64,000 nt of DNA, taken from assembly GCA_965223405.1 (NCBI GenBank), contig CBDCWO010000006.1, positions 2,480,001 through 2,544,000 on the forward strand, in the 5' to 3' direction. Every line of letters starts with the position of its first letter. Positions within the stretch are counted from its first letter, which is position 1. Both the position numbers and the translations under genes were made by a program. Source of the DNA: CBDCWO01 sp965223405. Lineage in GTDB: Bacteria > Bacteroidota > Bacteroidia > Chitinophagales > Saprospiraceae. Of the stretch, positions 1 to 7,713 are shown piece by piece. The notes under the pieces were generated by a model. That model was not told the DNA's origin and searched no databases. It saw only the letters and a list, made by a program, of their open reading frames with translations.

Positions 1-158
1 TCAGTGGAAATCAATCCAGTGTCATATTTATGAATTAATGGATAGATATCTTCCAGAGTATGAGGATGTAGGATCCGATCCATGTTTTCCTGCCACAAGG
101 TGTAATCCAAATCGACAAGCACATTGCCCATATCTAAAATAAAATTCTTAATCTGCAT
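1..158 (-). CDS. HAD-superfamily hydrolase, N-terminal fragment (cut by window edge)
   Basis: Only the first ~52 codons are present; the gene runs off the left edge. The reading begins MQIKNFILDMGNVLVDLD, which matches the first motif of haloacid-dehalogenase-type phosphatases (hydrophobic strand followed by D-x-G/D-N-V-L-V-D), where the first Asp is the nucleophile. An in-frame ATG 21 nt upstream (position 179) is an alternative start adding MVKQSIQ; the shorter start fits the usual family N-terminus, which starts two to four residues before the hydrophobic strand. Substrate cannot be told from this fragment. It is transcribed away from the tRNA gene. Confidence 0.7.
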   Translation of the reverse strand, partial: MQIKNFILDMGNVLVDLDYTLWQENMDRILHPHTLEDIYPLIHKYDTGLIST

Positions 159-347
159 TTGTATGGATTGTTTGACCATTACCACAAGGTGCCGGGGTTG
201 CTTTTATGCTTTCTCATGATGTAATTCCAATGCCAATTTGCAGAAAAGTTCCTTTAATAGGTAATAAATAAACAGAAATCAAATAAGTTCGACAAGGAGG
301 AAATTGAAACAAGTATTTTCTGCATACTAAATAATATTCCCAAACCA

Positions 348-379
348 TTGAATTTTTCCTTTCACAAATAATATCTTTG
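348..379 (+). promoter_or_regulatory. Bacteroidota-type promoter of the tRNA gene
   Basis: A perfect TAnnTTTG -7 element (TATCTTTG, 372-379) is preceded by a TTG (348-350) with a 21-nt spacer, the arrangement known for the Bacteroidota primary sigma factor. The predicted transcript would start about 60 nt before the tRNA. Seen directly; the promoter role is inference. Confidence 0.55.
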
Positions 380-446
380 CAAATGCAAAAAACGAAGAAG
401 TTATAAAGTTAGCTCTTCTGTTAAGTTTATCACAAAAGAATTTCAT

Positions 447-520
447 GGACCCATAGCTCAGTTGGTTAGAGCATCTGACTCATAATCAGGAGGTCCCAGG
501 TTCGAGCCCTGGTGGGTCCA
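447..520 (+). tRNA. tRNA with CAT anticodon (elongator Met or Ile2)
   Basis: The 74-nt sequence folds as a standard cloverleaf: 7-bp acceptor GGACCCA/TGGGTCC with discriminator A520, D arm GCTC/GAGC, anticodon stem TCTGA/TCAGG, anticodon loop CTCATAA (anticodon CAT), variable loop AGGTC, T arm CCAGG-TTCGAGC-CCTGG. The 3' CCA is not encoded. A CAT anticodon without initiator features (the first acceptor pair G-C is matched) means either elongator methionine or isoleucine tRNA with a lysidine-modified wobble base; the sequence alone does not let me separate these with confidence. Confidence 0.93.
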
Positions 521-521
521 C

Positions 522-977
522 AAATTGGGTGTGAGTGTGAGTGTGGGTGTGGGTGTGAAGAGGGTCCAAATAAGAGTAGGGCGAGAAGTTTATCCCGACC
601 GAGCAATACGAATCCTTCAATTTTCACCTTTATTAAAAATTACTTACAACTAATCTAATTGCTTTGCCGAGTACAGCGAGCGTCGGGAAGCTCTGGTGAA
701 ATTGGGTGTGAGTGTGGGTGTGGGTGTGAATTCCATCAATGTTGTATTGGGGCGAGAAGTTTATCCCGACCGAGCAATGCGAATCCTTCAATTTTCACCA
801 TTATTAAAAATTACTTACAACTAATCTAATTGCTTTGCCGAGTACAGCGAGCGTCGGGAAGCTCTGGTGAAATTGGGTGTGAGAGTGAGAGTGAGTGTGG
901 GTGTGAATTCCATCAATGTTGTTTGAGGGTGAGAAGTTTATCCCGGCCGAGTGTTAGGAATCCTTCAATATTCACCT
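522..977. repeat. 171-177 bp tandem repeat, about 2.6 copies, with GT-rich satellite
   Basis: Units start at 522, 699 and 870 (periods 177 and 171); the third stops near 977. Each starts with AAATTGGG and a variable GTGTGAGTGTGGG tract, then a conserved block containing GAGAAGTTTATCCCGACCGAG, CCTTCAATTTTCACC, ACTTACAACTAATCTAATTG and GAGTACAGCGAGCGTCGGGA. Units two and three also share GAATTCCATCAATGTTGT after the satellite. TCCCGACCGAG and GAGCGTCGGGA can pair, so each unit may fold like the REP/BIME-type repeats common between genes of this phylum. The array begins two bases after the tRNA discriminator base. Confidence 0.85.
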
Positions 978-1228
978 CTTACACACCACTCTCAGCCTGA
1001 TTGACCGTAACACATGATTGACAATTAACCGTTGATTGCTCTTTCCAACAGATATATTTGGCCAAAAACAATCTTTCAGTATCCACTCCCTCTATCAAAG
1101 ACAACCATTAATGTCATTTATCTTCACCACCAAATAGCCATCCAATACAATCAGCGCAACTCTGTCGCATTCCACCTTTGGAGAGATTTGATAATTAGGG
1201 AGAAAATGTTCAATATGCAGCAAGACTT
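978..1228. other. Intergenic stretch without a recognised gene
   Basis: Between the tandem repeat and the convergent end of the alpha/beta hydrolase gene. An open frame exists here on the plus strand (1032-1271), but its translation has no recognisable motif and it overlaps the end of the hydrolase gene antisense. I see no hairpin terminator or RNA gene. Confidence 0.5.
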
Positions 1229-2023
1229 CTACCTGATATCTATTAGATACTCTGCAAGTTGCTCTGGTTGAGCAAGCATCGGTATATGTCCAGTTTCCAT
1301 GGTAAATACTTTTTCACACTTTACTCTTTGATGAAAAATTCGTTGCAGGTCAATACTCAACACCCTATCCTTAGTACATTCTACATAAAACTTTGGAATA
1401 CGCCCATAACGCTCTTCAGTTAATGATACTTTTTCAATTGCTGGACTAAGTGCCTGTATTGATAAATTTGATATAGCCTCCTGAGCAAGATCAGCATCAC
1501 AATCGTGATAAAAAACCTCCATGGCTTTGTCAGGTAGGGCTTGTACAGTTTTTTGGTCATCTGAAATCTTAAAAAATGGAACACCATATGGATTAGGATC
1601 TTTTACTGAAAGAACCGACTCTCCATCTATTGGCAGTATAGCAGTGATATATACTAAGGCCTTAATCTTGTCAGGTATCTTTTCCGCTGCACTAGATATT
1701 GATATACCTCCTAAAGAATTGCCTGCAAGGATTACCTTACCGTCTATGTTTTGTATAGTCTTGATTATTCTAGCGTCATAATCTTCAAGTGTCACTTCTT
1801 CAGGTGGTGTATTGTCAGCTCCATGGCTGGGTAAATCAATGGCAATTGCATTATGTCCTTTGTTTTTTAATTCTGTGACTACTCTATTCCAACACCATGC
1901 ACTATGATATGCCCCATGTATGAAAACATATGTATTCTTGTTCTCTTTATCCAAAGCTATCTTAGAAGTACTACAAGAAATGAATAGTGTGCTGATGAAT
2001 AAAATAAAATATGCTTTTACCAT
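1229..2023 (-). CDS. alpha/beta-hydrolase lipoprotein
   Basis: 264 residues. A lipoprotein signal (hydrophobic residues 5-15, lipobox ending at Cys17) predicts anchoring in the cell envelope. The mature part shows the alpha/beta-hydrolase fold: oxyanion-region HGAYHSAWCW at 36-45, nucleophile elbow GNSLGG with Ser103, an acid candidate in the DRVLSID segment near residue 220 and a late His in GHIPM near 245. The HGAxHxxWCW signature is typical of the methylesterase/hydroxynitrile-lyase-like (EstC, MKS) branch, which hydrolyses small esters. The substrate is unknown. It stands alone; the 258-bp upstream gap holds a degraded copy of the intergenic repeat. The fold call is firm, the reaction is inference. 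Confidence 0.85.
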   Translation of the reverse strand: MVKAYFILFISTLFISCSTSKIALDKENKNTYVFIHGAYHSAWCWNRVVTELKNKGHNAIAIDLPSHGADNTPPEEVTLEDYDARIIKTIQNIDGKVILAGNSLGGISISSAAEKIPDKIKALVYITAILPIDGESVLSVKDPNPYGVPFFKISDDQKTVQALPDKAMEVFYHDCDADLAQEAISNLSIQALSPAIEKVSLTEERYGRIPKFYVECTKDRVLSIDLQRIFHQRVKCEKVFTMETGHIPMLAQPEQLAEYLIDIR

Positions 2024-2220
2024 AGTATTTGACTTTTTTACTAAAATAACAATATAACAATACTTTTATATTACACAGCTTGCCAATCGGTAAACTTAGA
2101 GCATAAAAGTATCTTTAAATCTCATCAAAGAACTACCTTGTCACTTATCTCATAAAGACGAAGTCCCGTTCCACTGTGGTTTGGAATTTGTAGGATTGTT
2201 TTTGATAAGGCAATTAATTA

Positions 2221-2280
2221 ATTACAAATGATCTAAGCGAATCTAACTGAGTATAACGAGCATCAGGAGAGTGTCAAGTT
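2221..2280. repeat. degraded copy of the 522-977 repeat unit
   Basis: ATTACAAATGATCTAA followed by GAGTATAACGAGCATCAGGAG lines up in order with ACTTACAACTAATCTAA and GAGTACAGCGAGCGTCGGGA of the tandem repeat. The rest of the 2024-2281 gap (about 258 bp) holds no gene that I can support. Confidence 0.4.
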
Positions 2281-2281
2281 A

Positions 2282-3310
2282 CTATTTTGTTTGCTTTTTG
2301 GCAGCCTCAATAAACTTACCTACCTGTCTCAAGGTTTTAGCATCGACGTCTCGAAGTTTACCTTCATAATTTGGTCCTACATTTATGGAAAAAATGTTCC
2401 CGTATTTAAGGGCTCCCAAATAATCCCGGTACAAATCTTCGGCGGGTTTGCAAAGCTGATCATGTTCGGGTAAGGAATAAAACCACATGGCTCCACCTTG
2501 ATGAGGAGGTAAAATGGGGTAAGTAAACTCTGCAACCAAATACTTATCATAAGTACCTTCAGCTTCTTTGTTGTATTTGGTGGCCGCGGTGTCTCCAACC
2601 AATCCCGGAGTACCCATTTCTCTCAGAGAAAGCCTACCTGCCGGCTCTCCATGATTAAATCCTACAAAACAATTGGGTTGAAACTGATGCACAAATTGTA
2701 CCGTTTCGGAATGGCTCAACCCGCCATCTCCAGCGGCATGGTCCATCCAGAAAAACTCTATGGGTCCATATTCGGTACATAATTCCTTCAGTTGAGCTTT
2801 TTTAATTTGTGGATTATTGCTTGATCCGGCTCTCCATCCTTTTCCATCAGCAGCTCCCGGCCAGTTCCAATCACCTTCCGAAAAATACAAAGCCAGTTTT
2901 ATCCCGTATTTATCACACGACTTTCGGAGTTTTGCCAGTACATCTATCCCTAGTGGACTGTTGGTTACTTTTTTGTCGGTGGTTTTTGTATCCCATAAAC
3001 AAAAACCATCATGGTGTTTTGCCAAAAACAATATATACCCCATACCGGCATCCCTTGCTACTTCACACCATTGGTCAGTATCGCAACCGGTAGCTTTAAA
3101 ATAACTGGCATCTTTATCCATCGTGGGAGTCCATTCCTGTCCTGAAAAGGTGCTAAATGACCAACAGATAAACATTCCGAATCGCATTGCCCGGATTTGA
3201 GAGGCTCTTTCCGCATCATCCAATTTGATTGGATCGGATGACGGACTGGTGCACCCAGCCAACAATAAAATCAGTAAACCTTTGGCAATTGTGTTTATAT
3301 TCTTATTCAT
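2282..3310 (-). CDS. alpha-L-fucosidase-like glycoside hydrolase, GH29, lipoprotein
   Basis: 342 residues, exported as a lipoprotein (lipobox Cys20). It carries the GH29 core: RFGMFICWSFSTF (43-55), KHHDGFCLWDT (98-108) and the strand YGPIEFFWMDHA, in which Asp190 sits at the place of the GH29 nucleophile. Family members cleave terminal alpha-L-fucosides by a retaining mechanism. It is shorter than typical fucosidases (about 430-600 residues) because it lacks the C-terminal beta-sandwich, so it is a catalytic-domain-only form. It is the last gene of the 10445-2282 cluster and overlaps the mutarotase gene by 8 bp, which ties hydrolysis to handling of a free deoxysugar. GH29 family is sure; strict fucose specificity is not proven. 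Confidence 0.88.
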   Translation of the reverse strand: MNKNINTIAKGLLILLLAGCTSPSSDPIKLDDAERASQIRAMRFGMFICWSFSTFSGQEWTPTMDKDASYFKATGCDTDQWCEVARDAGMGYILFLAKHHDGFCLWDTKTTDKKVTNSPLGIDVLAKLRKSCDKYGIKLALYFSEGDWNWPGAADGKGWRAGSSNNPQIKKAQLKELCTEYGPIEFFWMDHAAGDGGLSHSETVQFVHQFQPNCFVGFNHGEPAGRLSLREMGTPGLVGDTAATKYNKEAEGTYDKYLVAEFTYPILPPHQGGAMWFYSLPEHDQLCKPAEDLYRDYLGALKYGNIFSINVGPNYEGKLRDVDAKTLRQVGKFIEAAKKQTK

Positions 3311-3752
3311 GATGAAAAACTTCTTCCATACTGGCCCACCATTCTCCTTCTGCTCTGGTTTCTAAAGGGATCTGACAAGGATCCGTTACTTTCCACCATT
3401 CCTTAGTAACAGAGTCTTGAGCCATAATAGCCATATCGGCATCGAAATCTTCCCCAACATATTCAAAATAACTAAATAGATAGTCATCCTTCAAAAAAAT
3501 CGAATAATTTCGAATGTTACTTTTGCTAATTTGAGCCAAAACTTCCGGCCAGGGATTGGCATGTAATTCTTTATATTTTTCCAGCATTTCAGGCTTAACC
3601 TTTATAACTGAGCCATACCTCTTAACAGATTTTACAGCTGAGGATTCCATTTCTCCAGACTGGTTTATTTGTTCATTAGCTTTTGGTTTACAGGCTAGAA
3701 AAAAAATAATTGCAAGTGCCAAAATTGATATGGATCTTATAAACTTTATCAT
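3303..3752 (-). CDS. L-rhamnose/L-fucose mutarotase family protein, exported lipoprotein
   Basis: 149 residues. The mature part matches the RhaM/RhaU (DUF718) mutarotase family: KRYGSVIKVKPE, Tyr60 and His64 in EKYKELHANPWPE, NYSIFLKDDYLFSYFEY, paired tryptophans 119-120, and the terminal SMEEVFHHE. These enzymes interconvert alpha and beta anomers of deoxysugars. Unusual here is a lipoprotein signal with lipobox Cys21, whereas the well-known RhaM is cytoplasmic and about 104 residues. Mutarotation would therefore occur in the periplasm, before uptake or before oxidation by the exported dehydrogenases of the same cluster. It lies 12 bp after the symporter gene and overlaps the fucosidase start. 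Confidence 0.85.
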   Translation of the reverse strand: MIKFIRSISILALAIIFFLACKPKANEQINQSGEMESSAVKSVKRYGSVIKVKPEMLEKYKELHANPWPEVLAQISKSNIRNYSIFLKDDYLFSYFEYVGEDFDADMAIMAQDSVTKEWWKVTDPCQIPLETRAEGEWWASMEEVFHHE

Positions 3753-3764
3753 TACGCTGTTTTA

Positions 3765-5366
3765 TTATCCAAATATGGTGTATAAAAATATCATTATCAA
3801 GATCAGGACTCCGGATAGAATCAGTGGAATATTATATTTTTCACCTTCATCTTTGTGTAAGAAAGACCAGGGAGAATCCAGGGTGTAATTAACTACTTTT
3901 GATGGATGTGGAGCTGGTGTTAATAAACTCACAACTACATAAATCAATGAACAGCATACAAATAACCACCAGGCTTGCATCATAAACGACATCCCCCAGT
4001 TTTCAGTGATGATCTTGGTATCTCCAATAATCGGAAAATCAACTAAAAAGGCCGTCAATCCTAGAATAAAACCACCGATAAAGGTTGCATTTGCCCCTTG
4101 GTGATTGCCTCTTTTCCAAAATACACCCCAAATAAATACTGCAGATATGGGAGGAGAAATAACGGTTAGCAATACGACCACGGCTTCGAAAATACTGTTA
4201 AATCGGGCAATTAAGGGAGACCAGGATATGGCAATAATCATTACCACAATGGCGGTTATTCTGCCAATTCGTACTTGCTTCTGATCCGAGATTTCTGGAT
4301 TATTCCGTTTTACTATGTCAATGGATACCAGGGTTCCGGCACTATTTAATGCAGCCGCAATAGTACTCATCAATGCGGCTAATAACGCTGCCGCCATTAA
4401 TCCTTTTAGTCCGGTTGGAAGTAATTCGCTTATCAATACTGGAAAAGTATCATTTGCATCTGTAATAATATCTTGGAACAGCACATATCCTAAAACACCT
4501 GGCAGCACCAGAATAAATACCGGTAAAATCTTGATAAATGCGGCAAAGAGAGGACCAATTTTAGCATCTTTTAGTGTTTTTGCCCCCAAAACTCGCTGTA
4601 CGATGGTTTGATCGGCACACCAATACCAAATTCCCAACACCGGGTAGCCCAGTAGGATCGCTAACCATGACAGCCCTGAGGTATTCGAAGAAGTTGGGAT
4701 AATGTTTAATTGTTCGGGTTTAGCTGCCGCTTTTAGTTCCTCCCAACTATCGATTCCATGGTCAGGCAAAGCTAAAAAACCGAAAATAGTTAAAATTGCA
4801 GCACCTCCTATTAAGATTACTGTTTGAATGGTTTCTGTAATTACTACGGACTGCAAGCCTCCTATGACTGTGTATAAAGCAGTAATGAATGAGATAGTAA
4901 GGATGGATATGTAGACATTTACACCAAAAAAATGTTCAAAGACGACGGCGCCAGCATATAGGCTGACTCCGATATGCATAAAGAGAGCCCCGAGTAACGC
5001 AAGAATGGCTAAAAAGGTTCGTGAGGTAGAATTGTATCGCTTTTCCAGAAATTCAGGTAAGGTAGATATTTTGTTCTTATTATAGAACGGGGCGAATATC
5101 AGACCAAGAACAATCAAAATAAAAACCGCCATCCATTCAAAATTGCCCCACACTAGCCCGTCGTTATAACCGGACGCTGCCAAACCTACCAGATGAATGG
5201 TGGAAATATTGGAAGCGAACAATGCGGCACCGATCACCGGCCATTTGAGCGAATGATTGGCTAAAAAATAAGACTCGGCACTCATAGCCTTCTTGGCCAC
5301 CCAGAGTCCAATGGTGATAATTCCAATAATGTATACCAGGATAACTATACTATCAATTATCGACAT
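3765..5366 (-). CDS. sodium:solute symporter (SSS/SLC5 family)
   Basis: 533 residues with roughly 13-14 hydrophobic segments. The N-terminus (VAKKAMSAESYFLANHSLKW, then ALFASNISTIHLVGLA) and the tract LPEFLEKRYNSTSRTFLAIL are typical of the sodium/sugar (SGLT-like) branch; SNIST around residue 53 falls in TM1, where the conserved sodium-site region lies. It would import a monosaccharide or sugar acid using the sodium gradient. Position between a dehydratase and a mutarotase suggests the product of the GH29 enzyme or its oxidised form as cargo. The family is certain, the substrate is inferred from context. Confidence 0.92.
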   Translation of the reverse strand: MSIIDSIVILVYIIGIITIGLWVAKKAMSAESYFLANHSLKWPVIGAALFASNISTIHLVGLAASGYNDGLVWGNFEWMAVFILIVLGLIFAPFYNKNKISTLPEFLEKRYNSTSRTFLAILALLGALFMHIGVSLYAGAVVFEHFFGVNVYISILTISFITALYTVIGGLQSVVITETIQTVILIGGAAILTIFGFLALPDHGIDSWEELKAAAKPEQLNIIPTSSNTSGLSWLAILLGYPVLGIWYWCADQTIVQRVLGAKTLKDAKIGPLFAAFIKILPVFILVLPGVLGYVLFQDIITDANDTFPVLISELLPTGLKGLMAAALLAALMSTIAAALNSAGTLVSIDIVKRNNPEISDQKQVRIGRITAIVVMIIAISWSPLIARFNSIFEAVVVLLTVISPPISAVFIWGVFWKRGNHQGANATFIGGFILGLTAFLVDFPIIGDTKIITENWGMSFMMQAWWLFVCCSLIYVVVSLLTPAPHPSKVVNYTLDSPWSFLHKDEGEKYNIPLILSGVLILIMIFLYTIFG

Positions 5367-5437
5367 TGTTCAATTTCATTCGTACATGAATAAATAGATT
5401 CGACCTCATTTTGAAAAAGTACTTCACGCTGGGATAT

Positions 5438-6544
5438 TTAAAGAATTTTAAAAGTGCAATTGTCAATCATATCCCAATCCAGATTTATTCCCAAACCTGG
5501 TTTATCAGGAAGATGGGCATATCCGTTTTCAATTTGGATAGGTTCTGCTAATCCAAAATCGAAATATTCGACCGGATCCAGGATTTCAAAAAATTCGCAA
5601 TTTTTAATGGCTGCGGCACAATGAAGGTTCACCAATTCCAAAGGCATGTAGATCGCGGTGTGGATTTCGCATTGCATTCCAAAAGATTCAGCCAGATGTG
5701 CTGTTTTCATAACTGGGGTAATCCCTCCTTTCCAGGAAACATCTGTGCGCACTATATCTACCACCCCAGATGAGATACATTCAGCAGTGCTATAGTGGCT
5801 ACCCACCAATACCTCCGTGCCGCAAATGGGAATATCCAATTTTTGAGTCAGCATGCGCAAGCCATGGAAATCCACATCATATAATGGCTCCTCCAGCCAG
5901 TAATAATTTAGTTTTTCTAACTCCCTGCCAATTCTTAATGCTTCTTGGTGGTTGTAACACGCCACGGGATCAGCCATTAATTTAAAGTCTGTACCAACAG
6001 CTTCCCGACACAATTCATATGCCTTCAGATCAAATTCAATTTTTCCCGGGGGATGAAGCTTAAAAGCGGCCCAGCCTTTATTTTTGATCTTAAGTGCTTG
6101 TTTTGCGTATTCTTCAGGTGTATCATTGACCAAGGAACTTGCATATATAGGCACCTTATCCCGATATGCACCCAGGAATTTATACAGCGGTAGTCCAGCC
6201 GCTTTGGCCGCAAGAATCCAGCAAGCAATATCAAATGGTCCGTATGAGTAGATCGGTATATGGTGCCACCAACGGTCCGCCATGCGATAGTCATGCCAAT
6301 GTTTTTCGCGATAGTGAGGATCCTTTCCGATAAAGAAAGGTTTTAATACATCCGCAGCTATTTGACCGGCAATCTTCGCTCCTCTGCCTGCAAATCCAAA
6401 AGTATCGGCCCTGATCCCTTCATCGGTTTTTATAGATATTACCAAAAACTCAAGGTCGGACCGGATGCCATCCCTCATCTCACTGTCTTTCATGGCAGGA
6501 GAGGAATGCTTACACAATCGAATTTCGATATCGGAAATCTTCAT
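5438..6544 (-). CDS. enolase-superfamily sugar-acid dehydratase (mandelate racemase/muconate lactonizing group)
   Basis: 368 residues, no signal peptide, so cytoplasmic. Metal ligands are visible at Asp192 (LMADP), Glu218 (WLEEP) and Glu244 (CGTEV); acid/base candidates are Lys162 in FKLHPPG and the Asp268/His295 pair (RTDVSWKGG, EIHTA). This set is that of the mandelate-racemase subgroup, which includes L-fuconate, L-rhamnonate and galactarate dehydratases. With GH29, a mutarotase and dehydrogenases around it, dehydration of a fuconate-like acid to a 2-keto-3-deoxy acid is the best guess. K-x-H instead of K-x-K is a feature also known in rhamnonate-dehydratase-like members. No lactonase or aldolase for a complete pathway is seen nearby. 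Confidence 0.85.
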   Translation of the reverse strand: MKISDIEIRLCKHSSPAMKDSEMRDGIRSDLEFLVISIKTDEGIRADTFGFAGRGAKIAGQIAADVLKPFFIGKDPHYREKHWHDYRMADRWWHHIPIYSYGPFDIACWILAAKAAGLPLYKFLGAYRDKVPIYASSLVNDTPEEYAKQALKIKNKGWAAFKLHPPGKIEFDLKAYELCREAVGTDFKLMADPVACYNHQEALRIGRELEKLNYYWLEEPLYDVDFHGLRMLTQKLDIPICGTEVLVGSHYSTAECISSGVVDIVRTDVSWKGGITPVMKTAHLAESFGMQCEIHTAIYMPLELVNLHCAAAIKNCEFFEILDPVEYFDFGLAEPIQIENGYAHLPDKPGLGINLDWDMIDNCTFKIL

Positions 6545-6680
6545 TTATCGACTTTCTCTGTAACATACAAAATATTATCTTTTTATTGATAATCACATCA
6601 TCCCGAATATCCAATTGGATCAAACATGAAGAATGAATTTTTATACTTTCAATTACCGAAAGCTTCAAAAAATCCTCTTT

Positions 6681-7703
6681 TCATGAACGAGCTTTTTTAA
6701 ACACAGTTTTAAGGTCAACAAATACACCTCCCCGTTTTTTACTCTCTTCGGCAGCTTGCATAAAAGCAAAGATTTGGAGGGTTTCTTCTATCGGAACCGG
6801 TGAAACACCACTGTGAAAGAATTCAGTCATCTTTTCGAGTAAAGCATGGTCACCCTGAAATTTATCTAGAACCAGGATCCCCTTTTCTCCATATACCGTT
6901 CCTCCGTACCCACCACGTCCGGTACGTATTCCGCGGAAGTATCCGATACGACCATCTTCCCAAACACCTACTACTGCATCCATATTTTCGGTAAATGTTC
7001 TTTTTACTTTGACACAGCCGGTTCCCATTACGGTAAATAGAATTTCTACACCATGCACACCGTACCAAAAAAGATCAGGATGATGCGCTTCCAGGTAGGC
7101 TGGACTGTAGACATCTGCTCCGGTCACCAGGCCAATCTTTCCTTTTTCGATTTGTTGAACTCCGCCAATATATCTTAAAGAAGAAGTAGAAAACAACGGT
7201 ACCTGATATTTCTTAGCTGCTTCTGCAATCGCAATGGCATCGGACAAAGATCCGGCAAAAGGTTTGTCGATAAATACTGATTTGCCGGAGCGAAACACCG
7301 GTAGAGCTTGTTCTAAGTGTTTGTTTCCATCGATACAGGTAATCAAGACTACATCCACTTTACTCAAAAGTTGACTCATCGAATCTACAATTTCAACACC
7401 TTGGCCTTGAATTTCCTTGGTGATGCCGGGAATTTTATCTTTCCATACCTTAATTTCCTCTGTACCGTTGGGATAGGCCGCAACGACCTGGTAACCTCCG
7501 TATTTATTTCCGGCATTCGGATCATTCAACTTAGTTGTAAAAGACATGCAATGACCGGTATCCAATCCAATCATGCCGATGCGTTTTCCTTCACTTTTGG
7601 TCAATAAAGGATTTATAGTCCATGCAGCTTTAGTCAGACCCAATCCGATTCCAGCCAAAGCGGTTCGTTTGACAAATCCTCTACGATCAGTAGTAATAGA
7701 CAT
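6681..7703 (-). CDS. Tat-exported Gfo/Idh/MocA-family oxidoreductase
   Basis: 340 residues. DRRGFVKRTALAGIGLGL at the N-terminus is a twin-arginine signal. After it come the nucleotide-binding strand KRIGMIGLDTGH (40-51) and the family motif FIDKP (Lys147 of D-K-P, equal to the usual E-K-P), which binds cofactor and substrate. The glycine pattern GLDTGH departs from G-x-G-x-x-G, so cofactor use is uncertain. Known relatives oxidise or isomerise sugars with tightly bound NAD(P); Tat export lets the cofactor be loaded in the cytoplasm. It is 10 bp downstream of the 459-residue paralogue. Substrate unknown; likely a deoxysugar or its glycoside. Confidence 0.85.
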   Translation of the reverse strand: MSITTDRRGFVKRTALAGIGLGLTKAAWTINPLLTKSEGKRIGMIGLDTGHCMSFTTKLNDPNAGNKYGGYQVVAAYPNGTEEIKVWKDKIPGITKEIQGQGVEIVDSMSQLLSKVDVVLITCIDGNKHLEQALPVFRSGKSVFIDKPFAGSLSDAIAIAEAAKKYQVPLFSTSSLRYIGGVQQIEKGKIGLVTGADVYSPAYLEAHHPDLFWYGVHGVEILFTVMGTGCVKVKRTFTENMDAVVGVWEDGRIGYFRGIRTGRGGYGGTVYGEKGILVLDKFQGDHALLEKMTEFFHSGVSPVPIEETLQIFAFMQAAEESKKRGGVFVDLKTVFKKARS

Positions 7704-7713
7704 AATTTAGGTT

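Noticed and set aside
522..977. possible CRISPR array
   Set aside because: Units are 171-177 bp and nearly identical throughout, without 25-40 bp repeats and unique spacers; no cas genes nearby.
1032..1271. 79-codon open frame on the plus strand
   Set aside because: No recognisable motif, no promoter or ribosome-binding site, and it runs into the end of the alpha/beta-hydrolase gene antisense.
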